Origin: Heterobilharzia americana
Lineage: Eukaryota > Platyhelminthes > Trematoda > Strigeidida > Schistosomatidae
NCBI GenBank assembly: GCA_944470555.2
Contig: OX104127.1
Coordinates: 113,426,741-113,490,740, forward strand
Length of the DNA stretch: 64,000 nucleotides
Reading direction: 5' to 3'
A model generated the notes under the pieces. It was not told where the DNA came from. It did not search any database and saw nothing but the letters and a program-made list of their open reading frames with translations. Within the stretch, counting starts at the first letter, position 1, and the number at the start of each line of letters is the position of its first letter. The position numbers and the translations under genes were made by a program. Positions 45,501-57,465 of the stretch are shown here, one piece after another.

Positions 45501-47398
45501 TAAATCACGGTGTATCCTTCAAGATGCAGGTAGGTTTCTACACCTACGCATTGCTTTTTTCATGTGATGTATTCCAATGGATGGTCATCTATAGGGGTTT
45601 CCATAAAATATCCTACAACTGCATACTCTTTTCACAAAACATACACGTACTGAACTAACAGTCTCTGCAACTTACTGTTTTTTCTAGTTAGCATTTCACA
45701 GTCAGCAAATTTATCACAAAAAAGATTCATTTAACCAAAGTCTATGGTAACTGAGAAACGTCACGGTGAGAACTTCTAAAGGAGGAGGAATTAACTCACA
45801 AATCCCTCGAAGACTTCATCTAAATATATACACTAAGGATTATAAATAATATCTGAAGGTAGAGCTTTGAAAAGGTTAGTGGCTGGTATGATGATTAGGA
45901 CTGTTTTGCGACATTTCATATTTCTTGTTATTGACAAATCCCTCTTCTCTGTAGTTAACTTTATACGGCACATTGAAACAGAAAAGATTTTTATTGTAAT
46001 TTGGGATCCATTTGTATGGTATATATTAAAAGTTAACATTTTTTATACAGGATATGGTCAATTAGTATCAGCCTTAGAATTCACTGAATTTTATCAGTGA
46101 ATTTACTTGTTAATCCACTGAACCAAATTACTCTTAGTGATAAATGTGGGTGGTGAGTAGCGATGGTGATACTCATTAATTGGGTATTTCTTGGCCTTTA
46201 GGAAGAAAAAGTCTTCCTCATAAATTCAACTTTCTATCTGCTATGACTCTAGTCTGAGGGTAGATATCCACAAATTTTAACCTTCATTTTACGCACTTAT
46301 ATTTTTCTAGTAACAACTCAGTTTACACTAACTTTTGTTAGAAAAGGTGATTTTTTGAGTTGTAGTTTATGTTGCCTATGATACTAGGATGTTTGTTTCA
46401 CAAAAGAGAAATTAAAAGTTGACTCAAATACCTATATTAGTTATTTTGTTGGAACTTACTAATGATCGTCAGGACGCAAAGCATACATCCTTTGTTCATA
46501 TCTTCAGAAAATGAAATTTTCAATGTTAATCTTTCTAGCAAGTCATGAGATGCAACAGGCGCCGTACGTTTACTCTATGACTTTACTACTATCGAGTCAC
46601 TTTCTCAAACGTTAACATTTACATACTATTGATCAACAGCATTCTACGACTCCTATTTATTAGGACTGTTTTAAGTAGATCATTCCTTTTGAAAAATATT
46701 TAACCGACGTATATATTATTTAGGAATTCATACGTCTCTCAACTTCTTTCCTACCTTTTATATTAAAAGACTAATGGTTAGAATCCTTCAGTGGTTCAAA
46801 TTTTTATCTCACTCTTAATCAATATTTACGGTCAATAACACCAGTCTACCGAACCGTGACTATCTCAGATAGTCCCTTTCATATTAACGGACGTATTTAT
46901 CATTCATTTATTTACCTATTTATGGAATGATGCGCTTATTCTCATTTACTTTTGATCATCATCTTAAAAAGTAATTTCCTTACCTTTTTGAAAAGCTAGG
47001 AGTGCATGCAAATAATTCTGAACTGTAGTTTATAGACATGTATGCTTAGACAGATTTTTCAATGGTGAGCCTGATGGGACTCTAAATGAAGTATGTATTC
47101 ATTAAATTTACCTGCTCGGTACATCAAACGCAGAATTTGAAATCACGTAGAAAGTTAGTTGATTTCAAAATCTTTAAGTTGCAGTACCATACTCAAAAGC
47201 ATAGATGCATAATGAGTGACTTTGATGGCCTACTGAGCAACAACCAAAATGATCAGTTAAGTTGCTTTATTTCAGCTAAACGGGTAACCTTTTATAAGAG
47301 GAACGAAAGCAATTGGTTATTTCGATAGTTGCCTTGATGATCTTCAAACGTTAACCTGTAGAACTGCAGCTACTATCGAAGATGTGTCAATATGAAAG
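42570..47398. other. intron (host gene), nothing recognised
   Basis: 4.8 kb of AT-rich intron. Short frames on both strands (for example 45254-45463, 45867-46100) lack motifs or splice support. Confidence 0.45.
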
Positions 47399-47428
47399 TA
47401 TATATATATATATACATATATATATATA
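47399..47428. repeat. short TA microsatellite with one interruption
   Basis: TA dinucleotides interrupted once by C. Confidence 0.9.
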
Positions 47429-48378
47429 CCTTACTAGGTAGGTTTGATTTCAAAAATAGGATGAAAAGAAATTAGGTAATGGATAAAACAGCGAATAAAG
47501 TTCACCTTTTCGGCTACAGTAGCTAACTAAATTACGAAATCATTTAGGTAAGTGGGACTGATTTACTTTTCGTAGTAAGTTATCACTCCATTATTCGTTG
47601 TCGATTTCACTAAAGTATTTTTAGCGAAATACCAATAACTTTCATTTCAGAAAATAAATAGTTTGACGAGAAAAGCCTAACAAAATAAACCTCTTTAGCG
47701 GCTAACATTTGACGAACAACCATTGTGAACAGATAAAAGCGCAATATAAGACTAAAAGACCCAAAACTTTCTTGTCTGCTAAACAAATACACAGTTCTCT
47801 GTGTTACGAAACTAAGCTTTGACATTTAACGGTATTCTTTCCATTATTTAAGTGTGAAAAGAAACAAAAAGGTAAAATTGGACGAAGGTATCAGGAAAAA
47901 CTGATCTTATGCATTTATGGTGCTTTGATTGATCCATAAGATGAATGTCAAATAGGAGAGCTAAGTACACAGGTACTAAGAGTTAGCTTAAGTTCCATTA
48001 AAGCATGAACTGAATTCACGTGTACATTGAACAAAGGGAGAGTGAAGAATTCATGAACATTAAAATGATATTATTTGTCAGTGGTTTGATGAATTTTTAA
48101 CATAATCACGAATAGTTAATGTTAGTCCCTTAAATATAGTGGTATCATCATGTCGTTAACAGCCTAGAGGTCAGATGCAGAGTTTTCTGTAAAACAGATC
48201 ATTTGGCCACGTTGCAAACGTCCATCGACTCAGATATCTGTGACATATATAAAGCATGCCTATTCACCGCCTTTCCTGTTATGCACTGTTCGATGAAGTG
48301 GGACTAGACGGCAAAAAGGTTTACGGTGATCAGATTAGGAAATGACATCTGTTCATTAAGTCTTCAATGTAGACTTAC

Positions 48379-48578
48379 TGGTTGGGGTCCGCATCTCAGT
48401 CGAAAAGTTAGGCCAAAGACTTCGAGCAAAATGACTGAGAATTGACCTTAGTGCAACAAATATGTGTGTTGTTGTAATAACGGGTTCCACGTTGACATCG
48501 ACTGAATTAGTGGTTGAATACGCTAAATAAAGTTGCTTTTCAGTGATTTTCGTTATCTCTGGAGATTCAGCCATAAAG
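48379..48578 (-). CDS. host gene, upstream coding exon (200 nt)
   Basis: The donor is clear: ACCCCAACCA followed by GTAAGT (48379). The acceptor is proposed at ACGTTGTTAG before CTTTATGGC (48578). The frame reads FMAESPEITKITEKQLYLAY, then STTNSVDVNVEPVITTTHIF, VALRSILSHFARSLWPNFST and EMRTPT, leaving one A that joins AA of exon 32518-32616 to give Lys. The segment HIFVALRSILSHFARSLW is amphipathic or mildly hydrophobic but too short and basic to call a membrane helix. The ATG at 48572-48574 could itself be the start if the short exon at 51991-52028 is not real. No family recognised. Confidence 0.65.
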
Positions 48579-51500
48579 CTAACAACGTATTAATTAACAG
48601 TAAACGCCTTAAAAGACTAATATCGTGTTGTACATGTGGTATTCTGAAATTCCTTCGATTCAGCTTACACTCAAAAAACACAAAAGAATAATGACGGAAG
48701 CTATTTGGAACCAGTTTCATATTTTTCACCATGTCATGGGCTAAACTTTAAAGTATAATAAGTATTATTCGCTGATAAAGATATCCAGAATGCTTTACAA
48801 CACGTGGCCTGCAAACTAGTTAAAACTTTGACATTCGACTCGTGACAGAATTAGAAATTAGGTTCCAGTGTGCACTTAAAGTTCATTACCATCTACCATG
48901 TCACACGATTTAAGCTTATTTTCCAATATATGGATACCAGCTTTAGAACTAAGGACTATGAAATGAGATTCAGTCACTTATCTTTTGGTAACAAGTTTGT
49001 TCGAATACTAGAATGTTAACTAGTCCATTGTTCCTAGTGTGCAGTTCACACACACCAATTATGGAGTTGGAAAATATAGAATGAGTAGCTGTCTACCCAG
49101 TGAGCTTCAGTATTGTTGATACAAATACTATGAATCCCCTTATGCCTATGGATTGCACAGCAAAGGACACTTTCAAAAGATATTCAGCTGCTCTGAAACG
49201 TGATTCCTACCCTATAAACTAATGACAATTTCAATTGGGGGACTTTAAAAAAATATGAAACAGTGCTCGCTTTTATTCATTTCTTTTACTTAAAGTCTTA
49301 AGTAAAACTGAGGCAATATATCCTTGTTCATATTCAGTCACCCGCAATACTACATCCTCTTGTCTCCAGACACTGATCATGACTTGTGACTGCAACAACG
49401 TATCACCTACCATCAACAGCTTATTCCATGCGGAAAACCCTGTTTTGAGAAGGTTGTAAGACTAACTTGAAAGGAAGGAGGTTACTTCTATAGTTTCTGC
49501 ATTGAGTCCCACAGGGTTTATCAACTTCAAGTCTTCTGAGGATACTTAACATTATGGGAATGCCTTTTTAAATAAAACAAGTAATTAGGGCAACTAGATA
49601 GAGGGGTTCATACTGATTGTCTCCGATCACCTAACATCAAATTAAATTTTTCACTGACTAGTAAAATATATGCTAGCTGTACAAACTGTAGTCAGCAAAA
49701 GTAGTGTATACATGGGTTCGATAAATTAAGCTATGGATTTACTGTACAGATTGTTATGTACTCATCGTTAGGATGGATGTTCTAGTAAGTTACTGAGCAA
49801 ATTGTGTTCACGTGTAGATACCTTCGCATAACTGGTTGAAACTTATTTTACAGGCAGATTTTTAAAGCAGATGGTTTGGGAGTAAGAAGTACAGAGTGAG
49901 GACTTCTTAAAAATGATCAGACGACTCAAAGTGACTAATCATTTTCATTTCTCTTGATTTTACTCATAATAATACTTAGTACGGCTGTCATTAAATAATC
50001 ACTAAATTCATGGATTATTCAAGTGATTATTACTGAGTAATTAACAAAAGCAACCTTACTTTTCTTATCAGTAACGGTGATATTCGCTTAACATTCATGA
50101 AGGTGGCTCATATTTACACTGATTAAACCTTAGGAGATAATTGACTTCAGATTATCTGACCTTACATGTTGATGGAATTCTATCGATCCCCCTGCGACTT
50201 AGCCACCACGTTAAGAGACGTGTTACTGTAATGGAGTTTGATTGATGCAAGAAGTTAAAAAGAAGTAAACCTGAAGCTTTGAATTGAGGTTTTATATCTA
50301 CTGGTACTTGTTGGCAAGGTATATCTGTAACCTCAAGAAAACTGATGTCTGTTCTAATATCACCTTAAATGACAGTCGGAGGCATTTCCAGAGAGCTACT
50401 TTGACATCCAGTTCATCCAGTTCACGAAGTCCGTTATCCTAATCGCCTGAATCATAAAGGCGTCCGTTTGAATTACTGCGAAAGTTCCCAAGAAAATAAA
50501 CACAATTGAGACAAAATGCACTGCTTTCCACAGTGGAATAAATTCGGCACCAGAAAACATAGAGAGAAGTAACTAAGCAAATTCCTAACTTTATTATGGT
50601 TGATTTCTTTAAGCACACGAATCCTATGAGATTTGGTTCATGGTTGTGAAAAAGCTGACAGTTCGCTGCCTACTGAAACAAAATATGTTGTAATGTGTTT
50701 GAATACTGTTCTGGTATATATATATTTATTCCCTTTCCTGCATGCTGTCGTTTTTTTAATCACAACAAGTAGTAAAGATTTATTTGTTGTATGAATAGAA
50801 GATGATAAGCTTTAATCTTACCAAAACTTTAAGCAGTAGATTCAAATTCACGATAATGAAAAAGTCTGATCTGAAGTTGAAGGAGATTTCTAGCCTCCTC
50901 ATCAACGCATACTTTCTTTGAGAGATACAAGTATACAGATAAAGAATTCAGAATGTGGCAATGTATTAAGTACAACTTCTACCATCCAGTTGGATAAACC
51001 GTCATTAGAGTATTAATACATCATCGAGATCTCTTGAAGATACTTATCGGTTTTCACTACCAAACAAGTTCATTCAGTCAACTGCAAATACGATATCGTT
51101 TGTTATAAAAGTATTAAATACAATAAACAAACTTTAATAGATTGATAGAAAGGAAAATGATAATAATATTGACATCATACTAACCTGTATTCTTCAGCAT
51201 ATTATAGCCCTTTGAGCAATTTTTGCGCGATTACCAACTCTAGTAGTCTGAACTATCAGCGACAATAATATTGTCCAATTGAAAGGGATTTAATGCTTAA
51301 AGGATCCAATTTTAAAAATTCTATGAGATTAGAAATAAAAAATCATAAAAGAATCTTGTATGGCTCAATCACTTTTCTTCTAATCTATCTATCCACTCCT
51401 GACAAAATAAGCAAATACAAAACAACAAGAGATAATATTAACACATAAAAATATTTAGTGCATAAATGTGAAGCTCAAGTACTCAATACGTTATTTAAGC

Positions 51501-51990
51501 ATCTTACCCACAGTTGTCCAATATTCTACTTCATAAAAATTCCATTCATATGAATATTCAAAAATAGTAAACAAGGATAGTGCTACCTGTGTATATTAAT
51601 GTATTCCCAGTATAAATATGATATGATATCATTGAAAATATCATATGAAAACGAATCAGCACCTACACAAAACTGACTTCATTCAATAATTGTGTTCACA
51701 TGCTATTGTGTATATGTGTGTGCAAAAGAAACGAAATCACCTTAGTTATACAATACTCAAAGATGGTGATAAAAAGGAATACATGGTACATTATTTACAA
51801 ATACTACACTCATGCATATACACACCTTGATACATGCATACAGATGCATATGAGTATAACAATTAATACCTTCAATGTACAGCATTATTACGTAAATAGT
51901 GTAGACTGATTAACTTTATGTTAATATATATAAAAATAACTAAGCATAATTATTCGATTACTTGATAGCAAATTTAATAAAAGTAATTAC
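48579..51990. other. putative first intron of the host gene, nothing recognised
   Basis: 3.4 kb of AT-rich DNA with no repeat or coding signal that I can support. Confidence 0.4.
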
Positions 51991-52028
51991 CTTAAATCAC
52001 TCATCACAAGAGAAGTTATTTTCGTCAT
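51991..52028 (-). CDS. possible first coding exon of the host gene (38 nt)
   Basis: ATG at 52026-52028 opens MTKITSLVMSDL and two bases, then a donor-like GTAATT (51991). The two leftover bases AG join the first base of exon 48379-48578 to give AGC (Ser), so the phase fits. An in-frame TAA lies about 30 bp upstream of the ATG, as expected at the end of a 5' UTR. An acceptor-like TTGTGTTGTCAG lies at about 52064-52075. A 38-nt match of this kind could be chance, and the donor is weak. Confidence 0.3.
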
Positions 52029-52835
52029 CTTAAAATCCGCTCTATATTCGCCAAGTTATTGATCTGACAACACAAATGATGAACTACAATTTTCCTTTAT
52101 GTTTTGAAATGAGATAAAAAAGGTTTATGTGTAACTACAATCTCGATTATTTTTATATTGACGGCAAAATCACCAGGGGAAATTAAGTCCTAGTGGCCAG
52201 CTGCGCTGTTAATTTAAGAACATCCATCCAGGGACTAATAATAACAATGTCAACACAGAATGAGTGAGTGGTATTTATTTTTCTCTTAAGTTTCTCTATC
52301 AACTTCCCATTGTATCTATCTGTATATTCATAAGCAACATTATCATTTGAAGTAGATCAGGGAGCATGGTGATGAATTGTCTCAAGTAGACACTTCATTT
52401 GTAACAATTAGACAGGATCTACGTGGTATGAGTACACTAAACAACCTTGTGCACATTTTCATAGTAGGCTGTGGGTCGCATCTATCTTGTGCAAGCAGAT
52501 GAAACTATCTGGTTGTCTAAACCTCAGAAGACTGAGCTGGAATGGTAATCCGTAAGTCACAGTGGATTTATGTGGACTTACAGTTTAAGGTTAAATTCGA
52601 TGAAAAGAGGACTGTTTACCAGTCTCAATACATAGCAAATAGGACTTTCTATGTTTGAAATACTTAGTAAATAAACAAATATAAAGAATATATTTGGTTT
52701 CAGAAGAATTTCCGGTCGGAATTTGAAGTCAGTATAACAGAAAAACCTGCCTTGGAAAAAATTAACATCAAATTATGGTATACGTAGTACAGCCTATAAA
52801 ATTATAGAAAGTTTCCGAATATGAAAAACATGACC
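52029..52835. other. possible 5' region of the host gene
   Basis: AT-rich DNA between the candidate start codon and the divergent RTE copy C. No core promoter element can be assigned with confidence. Confidence 0.3.
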
Positions 52836-52846
52836 TAATGTATGTT
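52836..52846. repeat. target-site duplication, left copy (RTE copy C)
   Basis: TAATGTATGTT, repeated exactly at 55736-55746. Confidence 0.85.
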
Positions 52847-55735
52847 TAACCTAGCCTAGGTAACTAGTTCACTAGTTACTCGCCGGTCCTAAGCCCAGGT
52901 AAAGAGGGAAGGTTCAGCATACGGCTAGCAACCCTACCCCGTAAAACCAATCAAATCGTTAAAGAAATTTCAAAGCACAAAGGAAATATAAAACACAAAA
53001 TTAAACTTGTTTCTCGCTGGAATCGGGGAGACAAAATGATGCCTGTTGGTGAAAGCCTTCTGGAAACCAATTGGCCGATGTGTCTTCTCTCCTCTCGACG
53101 AAGGTAGAAGTAAGCATAGGACATGGAATATCCGCAAAATGTTTGAAGCTGTCTGACAAGGCTGCCAAGATTACAAAAGAAATGAGAAGATAGAGGATAG
53201 AAGTGATAGGGATCTGCAAAAACATGTGGAATAGAAGTGGACTCTCCAAACTGTCATCTGAAGAGTTGATAGTCTACTCCGATATTGTCACCCAGACGAC
53301 AACCAAGAGCATACTGAGTTTTGAAGTGGCTATCATCATATCCCCAAGAGTATCGAAGGCTCTCATGCAGGATCATGACAGCAATCTTCAACTCAAAAGG
53401 AAGGAAATTCATAATCATGCAATGCTACAATACGCACCTACAAATAATGAAGATGAAGAGAAGAAGGAGAAATTCTACAAATAACTGCAATCAGTAGTAG
53501 ACAACACCTCACCCCAGTTAGTGACATCAAAATTCACTCTAATGGGTGGGGTGACATGAATGCCAAACTGGGAGCAGACAACATGGGAAGAGAACTCATC
53601 ATGGGTCGGGAAGCAGTCGGTGAAATGAACGAGAATAGATAACTGTTTGCAGACTTCTGCACGTTCAGCGATTTGGTGATTGGAGGCGACGCAGTGTGCA
53701 CAAACACAAGGATATTCTCAAGGCAACGACATGGATTTGATTTCACCAGACACCAAGACACACTACACTGCACTGCATCTCAGACCAGATCAGATCGACT
53801 TCATCTCAATGTGAAGAAGGTGGAGATGGAGACGCAGCCTACTGGACACAAGGTCAAGAAGGAGAGCAGATGCAGATAGGTTCACACAACTGACTATCTA
53901 ATGCAGGGAACCTGTCTTCCAAATCAAAGTGAAAGCCTTCAGTTCAAAGAAACTGGTGATGGACGAACACAGTTGAAGTTCAACACCCAGATCAGAAAGT
54001 GAAGGACGAAACTACAAAGTACATGTTTACCTCAGTCATCAGAATAAAATGGGAGATGTCGAGCAACATCCTTGAAGAATAGGGTGTGGATGAACGCTGG
54101 GACTCGTTGAAAGCTCTGTGGTAAAGGAAACCTGCATAACCGTGTTAGGAAAAGGGCGGAAACAAGACAAGGACTGGATCTCCACGGACACATGGAAGCT
54201 GATAGAGGAGAGGAAGATGGACCAGTCCAAAGATGTAGGACAAAAAGACGAACTGAGTACAAAGTACAAAACAATGGACAAAGAAGTGAAGAAGAATGCG
54301 TGCAAAGACAAAAGACACTTCTACGACATATTAGCAGTTGAAACAGAACAGACTGCTGGTAGGAGAGACCTGACAACACTATATTAAATAACCAGGTTAC
54401 TATCTGGGAGGGAAGAGACTAATGCAGACGAAACCAATGAAAGATAGTGAAGGAAAGCTAGTTACCAAAGAGGAGAAACAAAGAAAATAGTGGGCTAACC
54501 ATTTCAAAAAGCTCTTGAATTGACCACCACCACCTGCAACTTGTCCAGAAATACCACCATCAGCCGAGCTACGGAACCATCAGTAAACACAAGCCCTCCG
54601 ACAAAAGCCTAAGTCCTGAATACCATAAAGCTGCTAAAATCCGGGAAGGCAGCAGGACCAGATGTAATTCATCCAAAAGCACTGAAAATAGACGCAAAGA
54701 CAACAGTGGACATGCTCACACCACTATTGTAGACGGTTTAGGAGGAAGGAAGGAAAGGTACCTGGTGGTAGATTGGATGAAGAGCTAACTTCTCAAACTT
54801 CCAAAGAAGGGCGACCAAATTCCTTGCAAGAACTGGCACGGAATCATGCTCCACCCCAAGCAAAATATTATGCCGTATCATCCTCGAGAGACTAAAAGAT
54901 GCGCTTGGATTCAAAATTACAACCGGAACAGGCTGGCTGACTGGCTTCAGGAATTACAAATCATGTGCGAAGGTGATGGAGATACCTAACCAATAACAGC
55001 AACAACAAGCGCCAATCACTATCAGTGGGAGAAACCTAAAGGAGGTTGTCTCTTTAACCTACTCAGGCAAGGCAGCATCGTTTCAACTATAGGCAGTAGC
55101 GGCGATGGCACAGATAAGGATGTCAAAACCAGGATCGGAAAGACAGAAAGACAGGCCTTCCCACATTATTCTGAAGTCAGTGTGGAGATCTACTGCACTC
55201 AGCATAAAGCGTGAACAATATCCGGATTTTCAACACCAACGTCATGTCAGTGCTTCTATGTGATGGTTGAGAGATATCACGGCGCGTCACGAAAAGCATT
55301 TCCAATAAATTACAAACATTCATCAACAGCTACTGCCTACGCTCACTCGATACTGACACTGAAGATCAAATGGCCAGAATAATAGGAATAAGCAACAAAG
55401 AAACCACTCTGGCAGTGAACCAACCAGGAACCTACCACCCAACAAATTTGCAGAAGAAAGTGGAGATGGATTGGATTGGGCGTACACTGAGAAGGCCGAC
55501 TGAGGACATCACACGCCAGGCCAGGCCGTCGAGTGGAACCCAGATGGGAAACGACGAGTTGGGTGTCCGAGGAGAGGGTGACGTGGAAGAGATCGTATGA
55601 GGAAGAAATGAACTCCTGCGGGCAGTTGTGTAGTCAAGTTGAAAAGACTGGAGAGAACAGAGTGGAATGGAGACGTGCTACTGAAGCCCTATGTTCCACT
55701 AGGACCCCAAGGGACAAGTAATAATAAAAATAAAG
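52847..55735 (+). mobile_element. RTE copy C, both ends present, RT catalytic core deleted
   Basis: An older copy of the same family in plus orientation: 5' end with the CTAGTT motifs, 3' tail AAGTAATAATAAAAATAAAG, perfect 11-bp target duplication. Sequence differs from A much more than B does, with many small indels and stops. Near 54968 it jumps from the KSCA region directly to the EVMKIP region. About 490 bp that includes RT motifs A, B and C is therefore missing. Remaining pieces include endonuclease (about 53203-53484), linker (54118-54387) and C-terminal tail (55370-55720). Non-functional. Confidence 0.9.
53203..55720 (+). pseudogene. broken endonuclease / reverse transcriptase frame of RTE copy C
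   Basis: Readable pieces: GICKNMWNRSGLSKLSSEEL (endonuclease), EVKKNACKDKRHFYD (linker), a KSGKAAGPD-like RT start near 54635, and MEWRRATEALCSTRTPRD-like C-terminus. Frames change repeatedly, and the catalytic RT segment corresponding to residues about 613-775 of copy A (numbered from its first ATG) is absent. Confidence 0.85.
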
Positions 55736-55746
55736 TAATGTATGTT
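55736..55746. repeat. target-site duplication, right copy (RTE copy C)
   Basis: Exact repeat of 52836-52846. Confidence 0.85.
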
Positions 55747-56614
55747 CGTCCTGAAAAAACAAGACGGACTTAATATTTGAACAAAACCAACAATTGGTAT
55801 ATGGTATTTGATACCGCAGAAAATATATTATCTGTGCGTATTTCTTCAGAGTTTAAAGTTAAGACATGATCTTGTGAATGATGTATGTTTCGGTTGTAAA
55901 CGAATGTTTTGTCAGCAATTATTTTAATTATTCTACTTCCGTTTGAATGAACTTGCAATCTCTACGTGATTGACGTTTGTGATGAAGTCAGCCTCATTCT
56001 AAATTTTCATTAGCCAAGCTTGGCATTGTTAACAAGGGCGTCTGTCAAATGAATGCATGATAGTGTCAATGTGCTTAGTCTGATAGATGAAAGATCACTT
56101 GTAACTACATGCCGATATAACTTGGTTAGCTGAATTTTCCTTCGCAATCTGTTGATTTAGATTATGAAGTAAACAAAACAGTCTAGAGAATTCGGACATA
56201 AAATTTACATAGGCTTTGGGAAGAATAATAACTGTCATTTCACGTTTGAATTTTGTGTAGATTATACGGATAGGCTTATCTTGATAACTTTCTTTCGAAG
56301 TTTTAAATCAACGAAATAAGAAGTTGGTTTCGTTCAGCACCCAGTGTGAAACCGATTGAAAGGAGTCTGTTAATGAATCTTTGAAAGAGAATTTTCCCAT
56401 CAAGGTTTTCGTCACAAGTAATAAAGATTCCTTCCATCCATCTTTTAAACATGACTAGTAGCTTGATTTATGGAAATGAACTAATATTTTGCCAGCTACT
56501 TTTAAACGTAAGAAAAGGAATTTAAAGTTATTGTTTCTGTTTTGTAATTTTAGAAACTTTGCACCAAGGTTTTGTACTTGTTAGAACTCATCAGCAAGGC
56601 TTGTCTACAACAAT
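55747..56614. other. no gene recognised
   Basis: AT-rich DNA with no feature that I can support. Confidence 0.4.
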
Positions 56615-56636
56615 AATATATATATATATATATATA
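56615..56636. repeat. short TA microsatellite
   Basis: 22 nt of TA dinucleotides. Confidence 0.9.
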
Positions 56637-56979
56637 CCATTAAACACCTGTGCAGTGAATAGCATTTACACTGTCCATATTGCCAGAAATCATGACAGAA
56701 AATGCCAAGAAATAACGCAGTTTTATTGTCCAGCCAAATGCACATAATCATTACCTTTCCGGAACCAGTAGATTTTATTGATTTATCCGATAAGGCATTT
56801 ACACTTATAGTCATAAATACCCCTAAATAGATTTAAGTCGTCGTAAACATTTTCAGTGATTTTTGGCCTCGTCATGGATCTAGAGGAAAGAGATTGCGCT
56901 CCTTGAAAACACTCACGTTTACCTATCATTTTGACCATCTGAGATAGCTGTGGTTTGACAGACTAGTTTTGATACTCGG

Positions 56980-57125
56980 TGATGATTTAAGTGAAATAAA
57001 AATATGGCCAGCAGTCGGACATCGTAGCTGGGTTGGTAAAGCATCAGGCCGGAGACCCGGTGACCACTGGTTCGAATCCGGCTGGTGTCCAAATTCTCAT
57101 CTAACCTTCAGTCACTACCCAATGT
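56980..57125 (+). repeat. tRNA-derived SINE, copy 1 of a close pair
   Basis: tRNA-like core with A-box TAGCTGGGTTGG (57028-57039) and perfect B-box GGTTCGAATCC (57069-57079). The flanking GGACATC and GGTGTCC could pair as an acceptor stem. The D and anticodon arms have mismatches and an extra T breaks the arm spacing, so it is tRNA-derived and not a working tRNA. The 5' block GTGAAATAAAAATATGGCC and the 3' block TTCAGTCACTACCCA recur in copy 2. Confidence 0.65.
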
Positions 57126-57309
57126 CATTACTAGTCTGCCAAACAGTGGCTATCTCAGACATTCAAAATGACAATCAATGTGAAGCTCCCCCTCTCTAAT
57201 TCACTTAGGTTCCGAATTGTATGAGAAATCGTGATTGGTCAACCGGTGTGAGTACAACCAAGATGAAGAAACGCTTCACGAAGTCACACGATAGTCAGTC
57301 AAAACCCTT

Positions 57310-57465
57310 AGTGACTGAAATGAAATAAAAGTCTGGTCAGCAGTCAGAACTTGTAGTTCAGCTGGCACAGCATCGAGCAGGAAACACGGTGGTGGCTCGT
57401 TCGAATCCAGCCATGGTCCAAACTTTCATTTATTTCAGTCATCACCCAGTATTCATTTTTACCTT
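57310..57465 (+). repeat. tRNA-derived SINE, copy 2 of a close pair
   Basis: Same order as copy 1: AATGAAATAAAAGTCTGGTC, A-box-like TAGTTCAGCTGGCA, B-box GTTCGAATCC (57399-57408) and TTTCAGTCATCACCCAGTAT. More decayed in the acceptor region. Copy starts are about 330 bp apart and in the same orientation. Confidence 0.6.

Noticed and set aside
45833..46100. Overlapping open frames on both strands
   Set aside because: Neither has a motif or splice-compatible edges. Such pairs arise by chance in AT-rich DNA.
51190..51235. Small minus-strand exon ending at a GTTAGT-like donor near 51196
   Set aside because: Only about 25 nt long, with a weak acceptor. The phase does not improve on the simpler 51991-to-48578 join.
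57028..57090. Functional tRNA gene
   Set aside because: The B box is perfect, but D-arm and anticodon-arm pairings have mismatches, U33 is missing and arm spacing is off by one. Flanks repeat at 57.3 kb, so a SINE is the better reading.
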